Positions 19,471-29,026 of a stretch of DNA of 64,000 bases are shown one piece after another. The translations under genes were made by a program, and so were the position numbers. This DNA is from Actinomycetales bacterium (lineage in GTDB: Bacteria; Actinomycetota; Actinomycetes; S36-B12; UBA5976): the NCBI GenBank assembly GCA_018969715.1, contig JAGWXT010000003.1, forward strand, positions 1-64,000, given 5' to 3'. The notes beneath the pieces are model-generated. The model saw nothing but the letters and a program-made list of their open reading frames with translations, did no database searches and was not told where the DNA came from. Position 1 is the stretch's first letter, and every line of letters starts with the position of its first letter.

Positions 19471-20531
19471 GTCCCGATCATCCCGCGCGGGTTCTCGATC
19501 ACCTCACCGGGGAAGTCAATGGCCTCACCGGGGTGGAAGTCCCGGCTGGCGCGGCTGCCGATGACCTCATCCCACAGCAGCGGACTGATTCCGGTACCGG
19601 GCCTCCTGGTGGTGATGTTGTCGGGGGTGAGGATCTCGCCGGCACGGATGGCGGTGCTGGCGGTGATGGAGCGACGGGACACCTGCGCCGTCTCCACCTC
19701 ACTTGGCTGCGGAGCCTTGACACCGTCGCCCAGGGCGGCTGTGACGTTGCGCACCGCGCGCACCATCGCCGCAAACTCCGCTGGCTCAAGGCTGGCCGCG
19801 TGATCGGGGCCAGGGTCATGTCGGTTGAGGGTGAGGTGCTTCTCGATGACGATGGCCCCGAGTGCAACCGCCGCCACCGACACCTCCCACCCGGGTGTGT
19901 GGTCGGAGTACCCGATGGGCAGGCCGAGCTGGGCGCCCATCGTCGTCATCGCGCGCAGGTTGACATCGGCCATGGGTGTGGGGTACGCGGAGGTGCAGTG
20001 CAGAACCGTGATCTGGTCGCGGGCCACCCCCGCCTCGCGCAGGAGGCCGACGGCCCCACTCACCTCAGCCAGGGTGGACATCCCGGTTGAGAGCAGCACC
20101 GGCAGTCGGTGGGCGGCGATTGCCCGCAGGTAGGGGACGTTGGTGATCTCACCGGAGGGGACCTTCAGCCGCCGAATGCCGAGGCTGCAGATGAGGGCGA
20201 GTGACTCGGCGTCGAATGCCGTGGCGAGGAACTCGATGCCCTGTGCACGGCAGTGGTCGGCGATCGTGGTGAATTCCGTTGGTGTGAGCTGGAGTCGAGT
20301 GAGCATCGCGTGCAGGGACTCATCGGGGGCGGTGCTGGCCACCTGGTAGGCGGCCTTCGGCGCCGCGGGTGTGACCACCGCATCCACCACGAATGACTGA
20401 AACTTCACGATGTCCGCCCCCGCGGCCACCGCCGCATCGATGAGGGCACAGGCCTTCCTCACGTCACCATCGTGGTTGACCCCCGCCTCAGCAATGATGC
20501 AGACGCTCCCCTCCGACGCGGAGACCGTCAT
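19467..20531 (-). CDS. neuB: N-acetylneuraminate synthase family protein (NeuB) with C-terminal SAF domain
   Basis: CIIAEAGVNHDGDVRKA, FQSFVVD, YSDHTPGWEVSVAAVALGAIVIEKHLTLNRHDPGPDHAASLEP. Confidence 0.9.
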   Translation of the reverse strand: MTVSASEGSVCIIAEAGVNHDGDVRKACALIDAAVAAGADIVKFQSFVVDAVVTPAAPKAAYQVASTAPDESLHAMLTRLQLTPTEFTTIADHCRAQGIEFLATAFDAESLALICSLGIRRLKVPSGEITNVPYLRAIAAHRLPVLLSTGMSTLAEVSGAVGLLREAGVARDQITVLHCTSAYPTPMADVNLRAMTTMGAQLGLPIGYSDHTPGWEVSVAAVALGAIVIEKHLTLNRHDPGPDHAASLEPAEFAAMVRAVRNVTAALGDGVKAPQPSEVETAQVSRRSITASTAIRAGEILTPDNITTRRPGTGISPLLWDEVIGSRASRDFHPGEAIDFPGEVIENPRGMIGT

Positions 20532-21886
20532 GTGTGGGCCATGTCGACGAAGCGCGAGTAGTGGCCCTGGAAGGCCACCGTCACCGTTGAGATCGGGCCG
20601 TTGCGGTGCTTGGCGACGATGAGATCGGCCTCACCGGCGCGCGGTGACTCCCGTTCATAGGCATCCTCGCGGTGGATGAGGACGACGACATCGGAGTCCT
20701 GCTCAAGGCTTCCCGATTCCCGCAGGTCACTCAGTAGCGGACGCTTGTCCACTCGCTGCTCCGGACCGCGGTTCAGCTGGCTGATGGCAACAACCGGGAC
20801 GTCCAGTTCCTTCGCCAGCAGCTTCATCGAACGAGAGAACTCGCTGACCTCCTGCTGCCGGCTTTCCACCTTGCGTCCGCTGCTCATCAGCTGCAGATAG
20901 TCGACCACCACCAGCCGCAGGTCATGACGCTGGCGAAGGCGCCGGCACTTGGCCCGGATCTCGGTCATGGTGAGGTTCGGTGAATCGTCGATGAACAGCG
21001 GCGCCTCCGAAACCGCACTCATGCGGCGCGCGAGTTTCTGCCAGTCGTTATCGCCCATCGTGCCCGAACGCATGTGGTGCAGGGCGACCTGTGCCTCCGC
21101 GGACAACAGCCGCATGACGATCTCACTGCGGCTCATCTCGAGGGAGAAGATCACACTGGTCAGCCCATTGCGCAGACTGGCCGAGCGCGCAAAGTCGAGG
21201 CCCAGTGTCGACTTGCCGAGACCGGGGCGGGCCGCAATCAGGACGAGCTGGCCGGGGTGCAGCCCGTTCATCAGGGAATCAAGATCAGCGAACCCGGTCG
21301 GGATCCCGACCATGGCCCCACCACGGCCACCGATCGCCTCGATCTCGGCCAGCGTGGCCTCCATCAGGTCACTGAGTGGGTGGTAGTCATCGGAGGTGCG
21401 GCGGTCGGTGACGTCGTACACCTCCGCCTGAGCTCGATCAACGAGGGCGTCGACCTCTCCCAGTTCGCTGTAGCCCATTTGCGCGATCCGGGTGCCCGCT
21501 TCAACCAATCGGCGCAGGATCGCCTTCTCCTTGACGATCCGCGCATAGTGGGCGGCACTCGCGGCGGTGGGAACGCTTGAGATGAGGGTGTGCAGGTAGG
21601 CCGGGCCACCGATACGGGCCAACTCGCCGCGTTGCTTGAGCTCCGCTGCAAGTGTGACCGCATCGGCTGGCTCGCCCCGGGAGTAGAGGTCAAGGATGAC
21701 CTCGAAGGCACATTCATGGGCAGGACGGTAGAAGTCACGCCCCCGCAGCGTCTCGACGACCTCGGCAATCGCATCCTTGCTCAGCAGCATTGCCCCGAGG
21801 ACGCACTGTTCAGCGGCGGAATCCTGGGGCGGGGTGCGCAGATCGAAGGCCTCGGCGGGGGCGAGCGGCAACTCGACAACCGACAC
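20528..21886 (-). CDS. dnaB: Replicative DNA helicase DnaB
   Basis: PPQDSAAEQCVLGAMLLSKDAIAEV, LIAARPGLGKSTLGLDFARSA, VVVDYLQLMSSG, RGPEQRVDKRPLLSDLRESGSLEQDSDVVVLIHR; GTG at 21886 with GGGGAGGG SD. Confidence 0.96.
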   Translation of the reverse strand: MSVVELPLAPAEAFDLRTPPQDSAAEQCVLGAMLLSKDAIAEVVETLRGRDFYRPAHECAFEVILDLYSRGEPADAVTLAAELKQRGELARIGGPAYLHTLISSVPTAASAAHYARIVKEKAILRRLVEAGTRIAQMGYSELGEVDALVDRAQAEVYDVTDRRTSDDYHPLSDLMEATLAEIEAIGGRGGAMVGIPTGFADLDSLMNGLHPGQLVLIAARPGLGKSTLGLDFARSASLRNGLTSVIFSLEMSRSEIVMRLLSAEAQVALHHMRSGTMGDNDWQKLARRMSAVSEAPLFIDDSPNLTMTEIRAKCRRLRQRHDLRLVVVDYLQLMSSGRKVESRQQEVSEFSRSMKLLAKELDVPVVAISQLNRGPEQRVDKRPLLSDLRESGSLEQDSDVVVLIHREDAYERESPRAGEADLIVAKHRNGPISTVTVAFQGHYSRFVDMAHT

Positions 21887-22056
21887 TGGCCCTCCCCTCA
21901 CCTGTCGCTGATCCGCGCCGATCGCCATGACCTACGCGCCAGATCCCTCACTCGTCCATGTCGGACGTGAAAATCGTGGCATTCGGCCCTGACATCACGG
22001 GCCCACCCGGCGCTCAGTGAAGGCTAGAAGCGTTGTCCCGGAAGACCAACTGCGGA

Positions 22057-22207
22057 TGTGGACAGCACTGGGGGTATCGGTGACACACCTGTGCAGATCG
22101 GATCCGACATCGGGGATAGGCGTGTGGACGATCCTGTGCAGAACTTCGCAAGCACCGACCGATGGGATACCTGACCTGCGCGGATGGCATCCACCGGCTG
22201 TGGATGA
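22057..22207. promoter_or_regulatory. DnaA-box-like sites upstream of dnaB
   Basis: TGTGGACAG 22057-22065, TGTGGACGA 22123-22131 (8/9 each to TGTGGACAA) and TGTGGATGA 22199-22207. Confidence 0.45.
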
Positions 22208-22245
22208 ATACTGGTCCGCGAAAAGAGGGAAGGACGTGAGGCGCA

Positions 22246-22273
22246 GGCCCGGCGCCCGAGTCGGCGCCGGGCC
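22246..22273 (-). terminator. Hairpin downstream of small secreted protein gene
   Basis: GGCCCGGCGCC-cgagtc-GGCGCCGGGCC perfect 11-bp stem. Confidence 0.65.
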
Positions 22274-22284
22274 CGGCGCCCAGG

Positions 22285-22716
22285 TCAGCGAATCGCGTTG
22301 TCGATCGTGTAGGAGCCGGCGGCCAGTCCAGCCGGTCCGCCCTTGGCGAATGACAGGTCAACTTGACTGAAGACGTCAACGCCGGGTGCGCTGGCAAGGC
22401 CGCCAAGGGTGATCGTCGCCGGGTAGGAGTCGGTCTTGCCCGCCACGCACGCTGGGCCACCGGTGTAGATGCAACTGTTGACCACGAGGGTGCCGCGTCC
22501 CTTCGCGCCGTTCATGGTCCATGTCGACCAGCGGATGTTGTTGATGCTGATGCCGCCGTCAGCGCAACTGATGGCGATGGTCTTCGGCTTACTGACCAGT
22601 GCACCGGCACAGTCAACGATCGAGGGACCCGAGGGTGCTGCGGCGGCGGGAGCGGCGAGGGTCGCAATGCCGAGGGTGGCACCGGTCACGAGTGCGATGA
22701 GGACGCGAGTGGTCAT
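22285..22716 (-). CDS. Small secreted protein of unknown function
   Basis: Signal peptide MTTRVLIALVTGATLGIATLAAPAAAAPS; SD AGGAG before ATG 22716; four cysteines. Confidence 0.7.
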   Translation of the reverse strand: MTTRVLIALVTGATLGIATLAAPAAAAPSGPSIVDCAGALVSKPKTIAISCADGGISINNIRWSTWTMNGAKGRGTLVVNSCIYTGGPACVAGKTDSYPATITLGGLASAPGVDVFSQVDLSFAKGGPAGLAAGSYTIDNAIR

Positions 22717-22790
22717 TCCTGGTCTCCTTCGTATGGGGCCAGTCGGGCGGGTGAGGTCGGGTGGGTGAGGTCGGGCGGCACGGCCGCGCG

Positions 22791-23246
22791 TCAATCCGCC
22801 TCGTCGACCACCGTCAGGTCGAACTCAGCCGTCACCGCAGGATGCAGACGGACGGCCACCCGGTGTCGGCCGGCAAGGCGAATCGGCTGGTCAAGCACGA
22901 TGCTACGTCGATCGAGCATCGGGCCACCGGCGCGACCCACCGCAGTAACGACGTCGGCGGCGGTGATTGATCCGAACAGTCGCCCATTGGCTCCGACCCG
23001 TGCGGTAATGACGACACCGGCTGCCAGCAACTCGGCCACCTCGCGGGCATGCACCTCATCGCGCACCTCGCGAGCGAGGCGAGCCCGACGGATCTGGGCG
23101 ACCTGCGCCTGGCCGCCACGCGTCCAAGCCGTGGCAAGACCTCGTGGCAGCAGGTAGTTGCGCGCGTACCCAGGCTTGACCTCGACCACGTCGCCGGGCT
23201 CGCCCAGTCCGTCCACCTCGTCGGTGAGAATGAGCTTCACAGACAC
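22791..23246 (-). CDS. rplI: 50S ribosomal protein L9
   Basis: VKLILTDEVDGLGEPGDVVEVKPGYARNYLLPRGLA. Confidence 0.95.
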   Translation of the reverse strand: MSVKLILTDEVDGLGEPGDVVEVKPGYARNYLLPRGLATAWTRGGQAQVAQIRRARLAREVRDEVHAREVAELLAAGVVITARVGANGRLFGSITAADVVTAVGRAGGPMLDRRSIVLDQPIRLAGRHRVAVRLHPAVTAEFDLTVVDEAD

Positions 23247-23248
23247 CC

Positions 23249-23521
23249 CTAGCGCTGTGCGGTGGAGTAGGGCAGCAAGGCCATCTCGCGGGCGTTCTTG
23301 ATCGCGGTCGCGATCTCCCGCTGCTGCTGGACGGTGACCCCGGTGACGCGACGGGCGCGGATCTTTCCCCGGTCGCTGATGAACTTGCGCAGTAGGGCGA
23401 CGTCCTTGTAGTCGACGTGCGCCACCTTTGCCGAGATCAGCGGATTGGCCTTCTTCTTCGGCTTGCGCAGTGCGGCCTTCGACGGGGGGCTGGGAGGTTC
23501 CCGCCGGGTATTGCGTCCCAT
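23249..23521 (-). CDS. rpsR: 30S ribosomal protein S18 (cysteine-free type)
   Basis: [51 protein letters not shown]. Confidence 0.95.
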   Translation of the reverse strand: MGRNTRREPPSPPSKAALRKPKKKANPLISAKVAHVDYKDVALLRKFISDRGKIRARRVTGVTVQQQREIATAIKNAREMALLPYSTAQR

Positions 23522-23620
23522 GACCTGCCTTTCGCTTCTACTCGTGGCTGTTCGTGTCGGTTCGTGCCTATTCGTGGCTCTGCGTGTTGACGGTGGTGTG
23601 CGACGTCGGTTGGCGGGGGC

Positions 23621-24091
23621 CTAGAAGGCTGGTTCGTCCTGACCACCCCAGGTGCCTGGTGCGGGGGAGGCCCACGGGTCGTCGGCAGCCGCGGTGCCAC
23701 CCTCGAATGAACCCGGGCCGGAGCGCGCTGTGCGGGTCACCTTCGCGGTGGCATTGCGCAGTGCTGGGCCAATCTCCTCCGCGTCGATCTCGTAGGAGGT
23801 GCGCTTCTCCCCCTCGCGCGTCTCGTAGCTGCGCTGCTTGAGCCGGCCGGTGACGATGACCCGGGTGCCCTTGGTGAGGCTCTCCGCGACGTTCTCGGCG
23901 TACTGGCGCCAGACGGAGCACCGCAGATAGACCGGATCCGAATCCTTCCACTCATTGGTGGTGCGATCCATGTAGCGGCTGTTCGCGGCGACCGTGAACG
24001 ATGCCACGGCCGCCCCACTGGGGGTGAAGCGCAACTCGGGGTCGGTCGTGAGGTTGCCCACGACTGTGACGTTGATGTCTCCAATGGCCAC
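23621..24091 (-). CDS. ssb: Single-stranded DNA-binding protein
   Basis: [30 protein letters not shown]...[37 protein letters not shown]; acidic tip GGQDEPAF. Confidence 0.95.
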   Translation of the reverse strand: MAIGDINVTVVGNLTTDPELRFTPSGAAVASFTVAANSRYMDRTTNEWKDSDPVYLRCSVWRQYAENVAESLTKGTRVIVTGRLKQRSYETREGEKRTSYEIDAEEIGPALRNATAKVTRTARSGPGSFEGGTAAADDPWASPAPGTWGGQDEPAF

Positions 24092-24103
24092 CGGGTGCTC
24101 CTC

Positions 24104-24394
24104 TCAGTCCACGTCGGTGCGCAGGACCTTCGTCCGCAAGACCGCCTCATTGAGGTTGAGCTGGCGATCCAGTTCAGCCACCGCCTCGGGGGTGCTCGTC
24201 AGGTCGATGACGGCGTAGATCCCCTCATGCTTGCGCTCGATCTCGTAGGCGAGGCGTCGCCGGCCCCAGATGTCGACCTTCCCGACTGCCCCACCGTCCT
24301 GACGCACGACATTGAGCAGGGTGTCAAGGCTGGGGCCGACGGTGCGCTCCTCGAGATCAGGGTCGAGGATGACCATCACTTCATATGTGCGCAT
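24104..24394 (-). CDS. rpsF: 30S ribosomal protein S6
   Basis: [19 protein letters not shown]...[28 protein letters not shown]. Confidence 0.95.
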   Translation of the reverse strand: MRTYEVMVILDPDLEERTVGPSLDTLLNVVRQDGGAVGKVDIWGRRRLAYEIERKHEGIYAVIDLTSTPEAVAELDRQLNLNEAVLRTKVLRTDVD

Positions 24395-24520
24395 GCTCGC
24401 GCAAGCCTCCTTGCGGTGGGGCGGCTGGCCGGTGTGGCGGGGCCGGATTACCCCGGACTGCCCGGGGCACTAGCGGTGGAGTCTACCCCGGGCGCCGACC
24501 GCCCCACTACCCTGCTGGGG

Positions 24521-25333
24521 ATGCAGGTCACTGTCACCGCCACCCCGCAGGCCGGGGTGTCCCTCGCCGGCGACATGGCTGCCCTGGCACAGGCGGCCCA
24601 CCTGGCGGCTGGGGCCGTGCAGATCGTCGCGGGCGACCCGACGTCGTGGACGACGCCAAGCCTGACCGAGGGCGTCGCGCCCGAGGCATTCGCCGCAGCA
24701 GCAGCCGCGGCGGGGATCCGGGTCTACCTGCACTCGCCGTACCTCATCAACGTTGCCAGTGACAACCCGCGGGTCCGCCAGCCGGGACGATCCCTGCTTC
24801 AGCACACCCTCCGGCTGGCCGCCCGGATCGGCGCCAGTGGCGTGGTCGTCCACGGTGGACATGTCACGAAGGATGCGGATCCGGCGATGGGGATCGCAAA
24901 CTGGGCCACCACCCTCGAGCGGCTTGATCTGTGCGCCCCACTGCTGATCGAGAACACTGCCGGCGGTGGCCGTGCGATGGCCCGCCTGCCGGAGCAGATC
25001 ACGCGGCTGTGGGAGGCGGTCGGCGACTCCGGTGTCGGCTTCTGCCTTGACACCTGCCACGCCTGGGCGGCGGGAATTCCGGTAGCCGACTGCGTGGCAA
25101 TCGTCGGTGACATCACCGGCCGGATTGACCTCGTCCACGCCAACAACAGCCGCGATGCCTTCGGATCGGCACGGGATCGACATGCCGGCCTCACAGCCGG
25201 CCTGATTCCCGTCGCCGAAATCCTCAGCGCGGTCGCTGCCGCCCGCGTCGACGCCATCGCCGAGACCCCCGTCGAGGGTCATGTGGAGGATCTCGCCCTG
25301 CTTGCCGCCGCACTCACCTCATCCGCTGCCTGA
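24521..25333 (+). CDS. Deoxyribonuclease IV / AP endonuclease family 2
   Basis: VYLHSPYLINVAS, GVVVHGGHVTKD, LLIENTAGGG, GFCLDTCHAWAAG, IDLVHANNSRDAFGSARDRHAG; start at ATG 24521. Confidence 0.88.
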   Translation: MQVTVTATPQAGVSLAGDMAALAQAAHLAAGAVQIVAGDPTSWTTPSLTEGVAPEAFAAAAAAAGIRVYLHSPYLINVASDNPRVRQPGRSLLQHTLRLAARIGASGVVVHGGHVTKDADPAMGIANWATTLERLDLCAPLLIENTAGGGRAMARLPEQITRLWEAVGDSGVGFCLDTCHAWAAGIPVADCVAIVGDITGRIDLVHANNSRDAFGSARDRHAGLTAGLIPVAEILSAVAAARVDAIAETPVEGHVEDLALLAAALTSSAA

Positions 25334-25344
25334 GGAGGTTCGTC

Positions 25345-26202
25345 ATGGTCAACACCCGTGCCAGTAAGCCACTTGCGGCCAGCGCCTGGGCCGCATTCCG
25401 GGCTCACCGCTCACTGCTCGCCTTCCCACTGCTCAGTGCCGCCTTGGTTATTGCCACCCTCACGACCCTCGGTACCCCGGCGGTGATCGCCTACCTCGCC
25501 GATCAGACGGCAGTGGGAATCGCTTTCACGGTTGCTGCGCTCCTCACCTCTCAGATCCTCGCCACGATCGTGTCCGGTGGGCTGATCGCTGCCGCGGATG
25601 CCGCCCTCCGCGGTGAGCCGGCTGGACTCGGCCGCGGGATGGCTCGTGCCCTGCGGCGAGTGGGTCCACTCATCGTCGTTGCACTCGTCCAGGTGGGTGT
25701 CGGGGCGCTGATCGGCGCGATCCGGGGGAACAGCGACTCCGGCGCGGCGGCCATCGGCCGCTCCGTGGCTGCCGGTGCCGCCAGTGTTGCGTGGTCTGTG
25801 CTCACGCTGTTCGTGCTGCCCCTGATCGTCCTCGCCGGTGAGGGGCCCGTTGCTGCGATCCGTCACTCGGGGTCACTGATCCGCGAACGCTGGGGCACCC
25901 AGGTGGTCGGTGCTGCCCGGATCACCGGCGGCCTGCTGCTGCGCTTCTTCCTGCCCGGGCTGCTCGCCCTCCTCGCCGGTGGTGGGGTGCTCGTCCTTGG
26001 CGGCAGCCAGTCGATCGCGCCGTTGGTGATCGGTGCGGTGTGTGGTGCGGTGGGCGTGCTGTTCATCATCGCCGGTGCCATGACCGGGGCGGTGCTCAGT
26101 TCGCTCTTCCGGGTTGCGCTCTACCGGTACGCCACGGACGAGCAGTTGAGCGGGCCGTTCACGGCCGAGGACCTGGCGGGTGCCCTGCGCACCAGGTCCT
26201 GA
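25345..26202 (+). CDS. Multi-TM protein, DUF6159-like
   Basis: Hydrophobic profile; LSAALVIATLTTLGTPAV, FVLPLIVLAGEGPVAAIRHSGSLIRERWG. Confidence 0.6.
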   Translation: MVNTRASKPLAASAWAAFRAHRSLLAFPLLSAALVIATLTTLGTPAVIAYLADQTAVGIAFTVAALLTSQILATIVSGGLIAAADAALRGEPAGLGRGMARALRRVGPLIVVALVQVGVGALIGAIRGNSDSGAAAIGRSVAAGAASVAWSVLTLFVLPLIVLAGEGPVAAIRHSGSLIRERWGTQVVGAARITGGLLLRFFLPGLLALLAGGGVLVLGGSQSIAPLVIGAVCGAVGVLFIIAGAMTGAVLSSLFRVALYRYATDEQLSGPFTAEDLAGALRTRS

Positions 26203-26270
26203 TCGGCGGGGCGACCTGACCGGAGGCAACCGGCCGCCCATGTGAAGCCGCCCATTTCCGGCCGCCCATC

Positions 26271-28283
26271 TCACGGTGCGGCGGTTGGCTCCGGGACGGG
26301 GACGGGCTCCTCCGGGGGAACGGGCACAACCGACGGCTCCGGCTCCGCCGCGGGGTCGGTCGGAGTCTCCACCGGGGGGTCCACCGGCGGCTCCGGTGTG
26401 GGCAGGTCCGTGGGCAGCGGGGTCAGGCTCGGGGTCGGCGTGGGCACCACGGGCACCCCGATGCGCGGATCTGGGGGGAAGGCCAGCACGGGTTGCCCGG
26501 TGAGCGCCTCGGACATGAATCCCGCCCAGATCCGGGCCGGGAACGAGCCCCCGGTGACGCTGCTCAGCCCACCGACGTCAACGAGGGGAACGGGGCGTCC
26601 GTCCACCTCCTTCACCATCATCACCGCAGCCACCAACTGGGGTGTGTAGCCGACGAACCACGCCGAGAGGTTGTCGCTGCTGGTACCCGTCTTGCCCGCG
26701 GCCGGCCGCCCGAAGTAGGCCGCTACACCGGTGCCCCGCAGGACCGCATCCTGCAGGGCGACGGTGATCTCGTTGGCGACATCGGCGCCCATCACCTGCT
26801 CGCGCTGCGGCTGCCAGGTGAAGAGCACGCCCCCATTGGCCCCCCGGACCTCGCGGATGACCGTCGTGGTGGTTCGCACGCCCTGGGCGGCGAAGGTGGC
26901 GTAGGCCGTTGCCATGTCCAGTGCGGTCGGACTGGCCGGACCCAGGGCCAGCGCCCCCGTTGCCGTGAGCCCAAGCGTGTCGGCGGGCAGCCCGGCCCGT
27001 ACCGCGTCCTCCGCGACCACGGCGGGCCCGACGACGAGCCCGAGGTCGACGAAGACGGTGTTGATGCTCAGGGCTGTCGCCCGCAGCAGGGAGACCTCGC
27101 CATAGGAGCGCCCGCCGTAGTTGCTCACCTGGTAGCCGGCGAAGGTGCGAGGTGAGTCGCCATTCCACCGGGTATCCAGGCCGATGCCCTGCTCGAAGGC
27201 GCCAATGAGGACGAAGGGCTTGAAGGTGGAACCAGCGAGGGCGACCGCCTGGGTTGCGTTGTTCAGCTGATCGGTGAGGTAGTCCGCGCCCCCGTACATC
27301 GCGGGGATCTCACCGGTGAGGGGATCGACGGCGACTGCTCCCACGCGCAGACCCGCGGTGCCACTGTCGGGTCCGCGCTCCCGCACCGCGCGCTGCAGGG
27401 CCTGCTGCGGTTCGCGGGCGAAGGTGCTCACCACCCGCAGCCCACGCAGCCCGATATCGGACTCCGGGTAGCCCAGGGCGATCAGCTGGCGCCGGACTGA
27501 CTGGAGCAGGAAGCCGGTCGGACCGGCGTACCGGTCGGTCGACCGGTCGGCGCGGAACTGCGGGAACTCCTGGCCGGCCCGCTCCTGCGGGGTCAGCCAC
27601 CCCTGTTCCACCATCGCATTGAGGACGAGCTCCCAGCGCGCCCGCAAGGCTTCGGGCTCGGTATCGGGTTGCAGTACTGAGGGTGCCCGCAGCAGGGCGG
27701 CGAGGGCAGCCCCCTGGCTCGTGGTGAGGTCCGCGGCCGGAATCCGGAAGTACGCCTGTGCCGCCGCTTCGATGCCGTAGGCACCCCGGCCGAAGTAGAC
27801 GGTGTTGAGGTAGCGCTGGAAGATGTCGTCCTTGTTTGTGTCGGTCTCCAGTCGCAGGGCGAGGATGAGCTCGCGCAGCTTGCGCAGGTATGTCTGCTCC
27901 TGGGTGAGGAACGCGTTCTTGGCGTACTGCTGGGTGATCGTCGAGCCACCCTGCATCGAGCCACCGCGCAGATTGTTGACGAAGGCACGGGTGATGCCGG
28001 TCGGCGAGAAGCCGCGATGGGCGTAGAAATCGCGGTCCTCGGCGGCGAGGACCGCCTCACGGACGGTGACGGGAACCTGGGCGAGGGGGATGTCGGTGCG
28101 GTTGACCTCGCCGAGCCGACCCAGCTCACTGCGGCCATCCGACCAGTAGACGATGGTGGCCTGTGCCCGTGCCACTTCCTTCGGCTCCGGCACGGTGGTC
28201 GAGGCAACGGCGAAGGTCAGGGCCGTGATTGCCGCCGCCACCGCCACGATGAACACCGCGATCACCGCTCCGACGTAGCGCAC
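26271..28283 (-). CDS. Bifunctional penicillin-binding protein (transglycosylase/transpeptidase, PBP1A/PonA type)
   Basis: EDRDFYAHRGFSPTGITRAF, GGSTITQQYAKN, AGSTFKPF (SxxK), SIN, GKTGTS; Pro-rich C-terminal tail. Confidence 0.94.
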   Translation of the reverse strand: MRYVGAVIAVFIVAVAAAITALTFAVASTTVPEPKEVARAQATIVYWSDGRSELGRLGEVNRTDIPLAQVPVTVREAVLAAEDRDFYAHRGFSPTGITRAFVNNLRGGSMQGGSTITQQYAKNAFLTQEQTYLRKLRELILALRLETDTNKDDIFQRYLNTVYFGRGAYGIEAAAQAYFRIPAADLTTSQGAALAALLRAPSVLQPDTEPEALRARWELVLNAMVEQGWLTPQERAGQEFPQFRADRSTDRYAGPTGFLLQSVRRQLIALGYPESDIGLRGLRVVSTFAREPQQALQRAVRERGPDSGTAGLRVGAVAVDPLTGEIPAMYGGADYLTDQLNNATQAVALAGSTFKPFVLIGAFEQGIGLDTRWNGDSPRTFAGYQVSNYGGRSYGEVSLLRATALSINTVFVDLGLVVGPAVVAEDAVRAGLPADTLGLTATGALALGPASPTALDMATAYATFAAQGVRTTTTVIREVRGANGGVLFTWQPQREQVMGADVANEITVALQDAVLRGTGVAAYFGRPAAGKTGTSSDNLSAWFVGYTPQLVAAVMMVKEVDGRPVPLVDVGGLSSVTGGSFPARIWAGFMSEALTGQPVLAFPPDPRIGVPVVPTPTPSLTPLPTDLPTPEPPVDPPVETPTDPAAEPEPSVVPVPPEEPVPVPEPTAAP

Positions 28284-28497
28284 GGCACCCTCCCAGCTGC
28301 GCTCAGGTCACCACCGCGCTCGCGGCAGTCCACGGACATCCCGACACCCCGCGTGGACGGGTTGCCACACCCGTCCGGCGGGCGACACCACGATCCTCGC
28401 ATCCGGCGGGTCAGCCGGATCGGCGGCGGGGCCAACCTGCCCCTCGAGGCGGGAACCCTGCCGCCGGCCGGGCAGCGCCGGGTTTCCGGACGGGGGC

Positions 28498-28983
28498 TCA
28501 GTCAAGCCAGTCGGGGGGTTTGCGCAGCGGGCGCCGGGGCTGCCCATCGCCAATCCGGAAGGATCGGGTCAGGTGATTCCAACCGCAGCCCACGCACACC
28601 TCCGCCACATGTACCTGCACGTCCCCCACCGTCGCGGCGAGTTCACCGACCTGTGTCGTGTGCTTGATCCGCCCGGAGAAGGGACCGAGCTCCCTGCCGT
28701 AGACGAAGGACAGCTCCCGCAACTCGATCTCCTCGCACACCGGACAGGCACGACCTGCGGCCTCCCCATGCCAGCGCGCCGCGCGCAGCAGGTAGGGATC
28801 CGCATCGCAGGCATCCCCACCGAACACCCGGCCGCGCCGCACCTCGCGCAGCAGCGCATTGCGCTGCAGCGTGTAGTCCACCTCCTCACGCCGCTCGAAT
28901 GACGGCGACGCGACGACGCGGCGGCAGCCCAGATCGTGGACCGCCCCCGTGTCGGGCGGCCCGCCACGGCGGGGAGTCGGCAC
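28498..28983 (-). CDS. DUF5318-like conserved actinobacterial protein
   Basis: CPVCEEIELRELSFVYG and CVGCGWNHLTRSF Cys pairs; adjacent to PBP as in other actinobacteria; start uncertain. Confidence 0.7.
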   Translation of the reverse strand: MPTPRRGGPPDTGAVHDLGCRRVVASPSFERREEVDYTLQRNALLREVRRGRVFGGDACDADPYLLRAARWHGEAAGRACPVCEEIELRELSFVYGRELGPFSGRIKHTTQVGELAATVGDVQVHVAEVCVGCGWNHLTRSFRIGDGQPRRPLRKPPDWLD

Positions 28984-29026
28984 CGCATCAGGGTACGTCG
29001 CCGCCCGGGTGCGCTACCGTCCGCCC

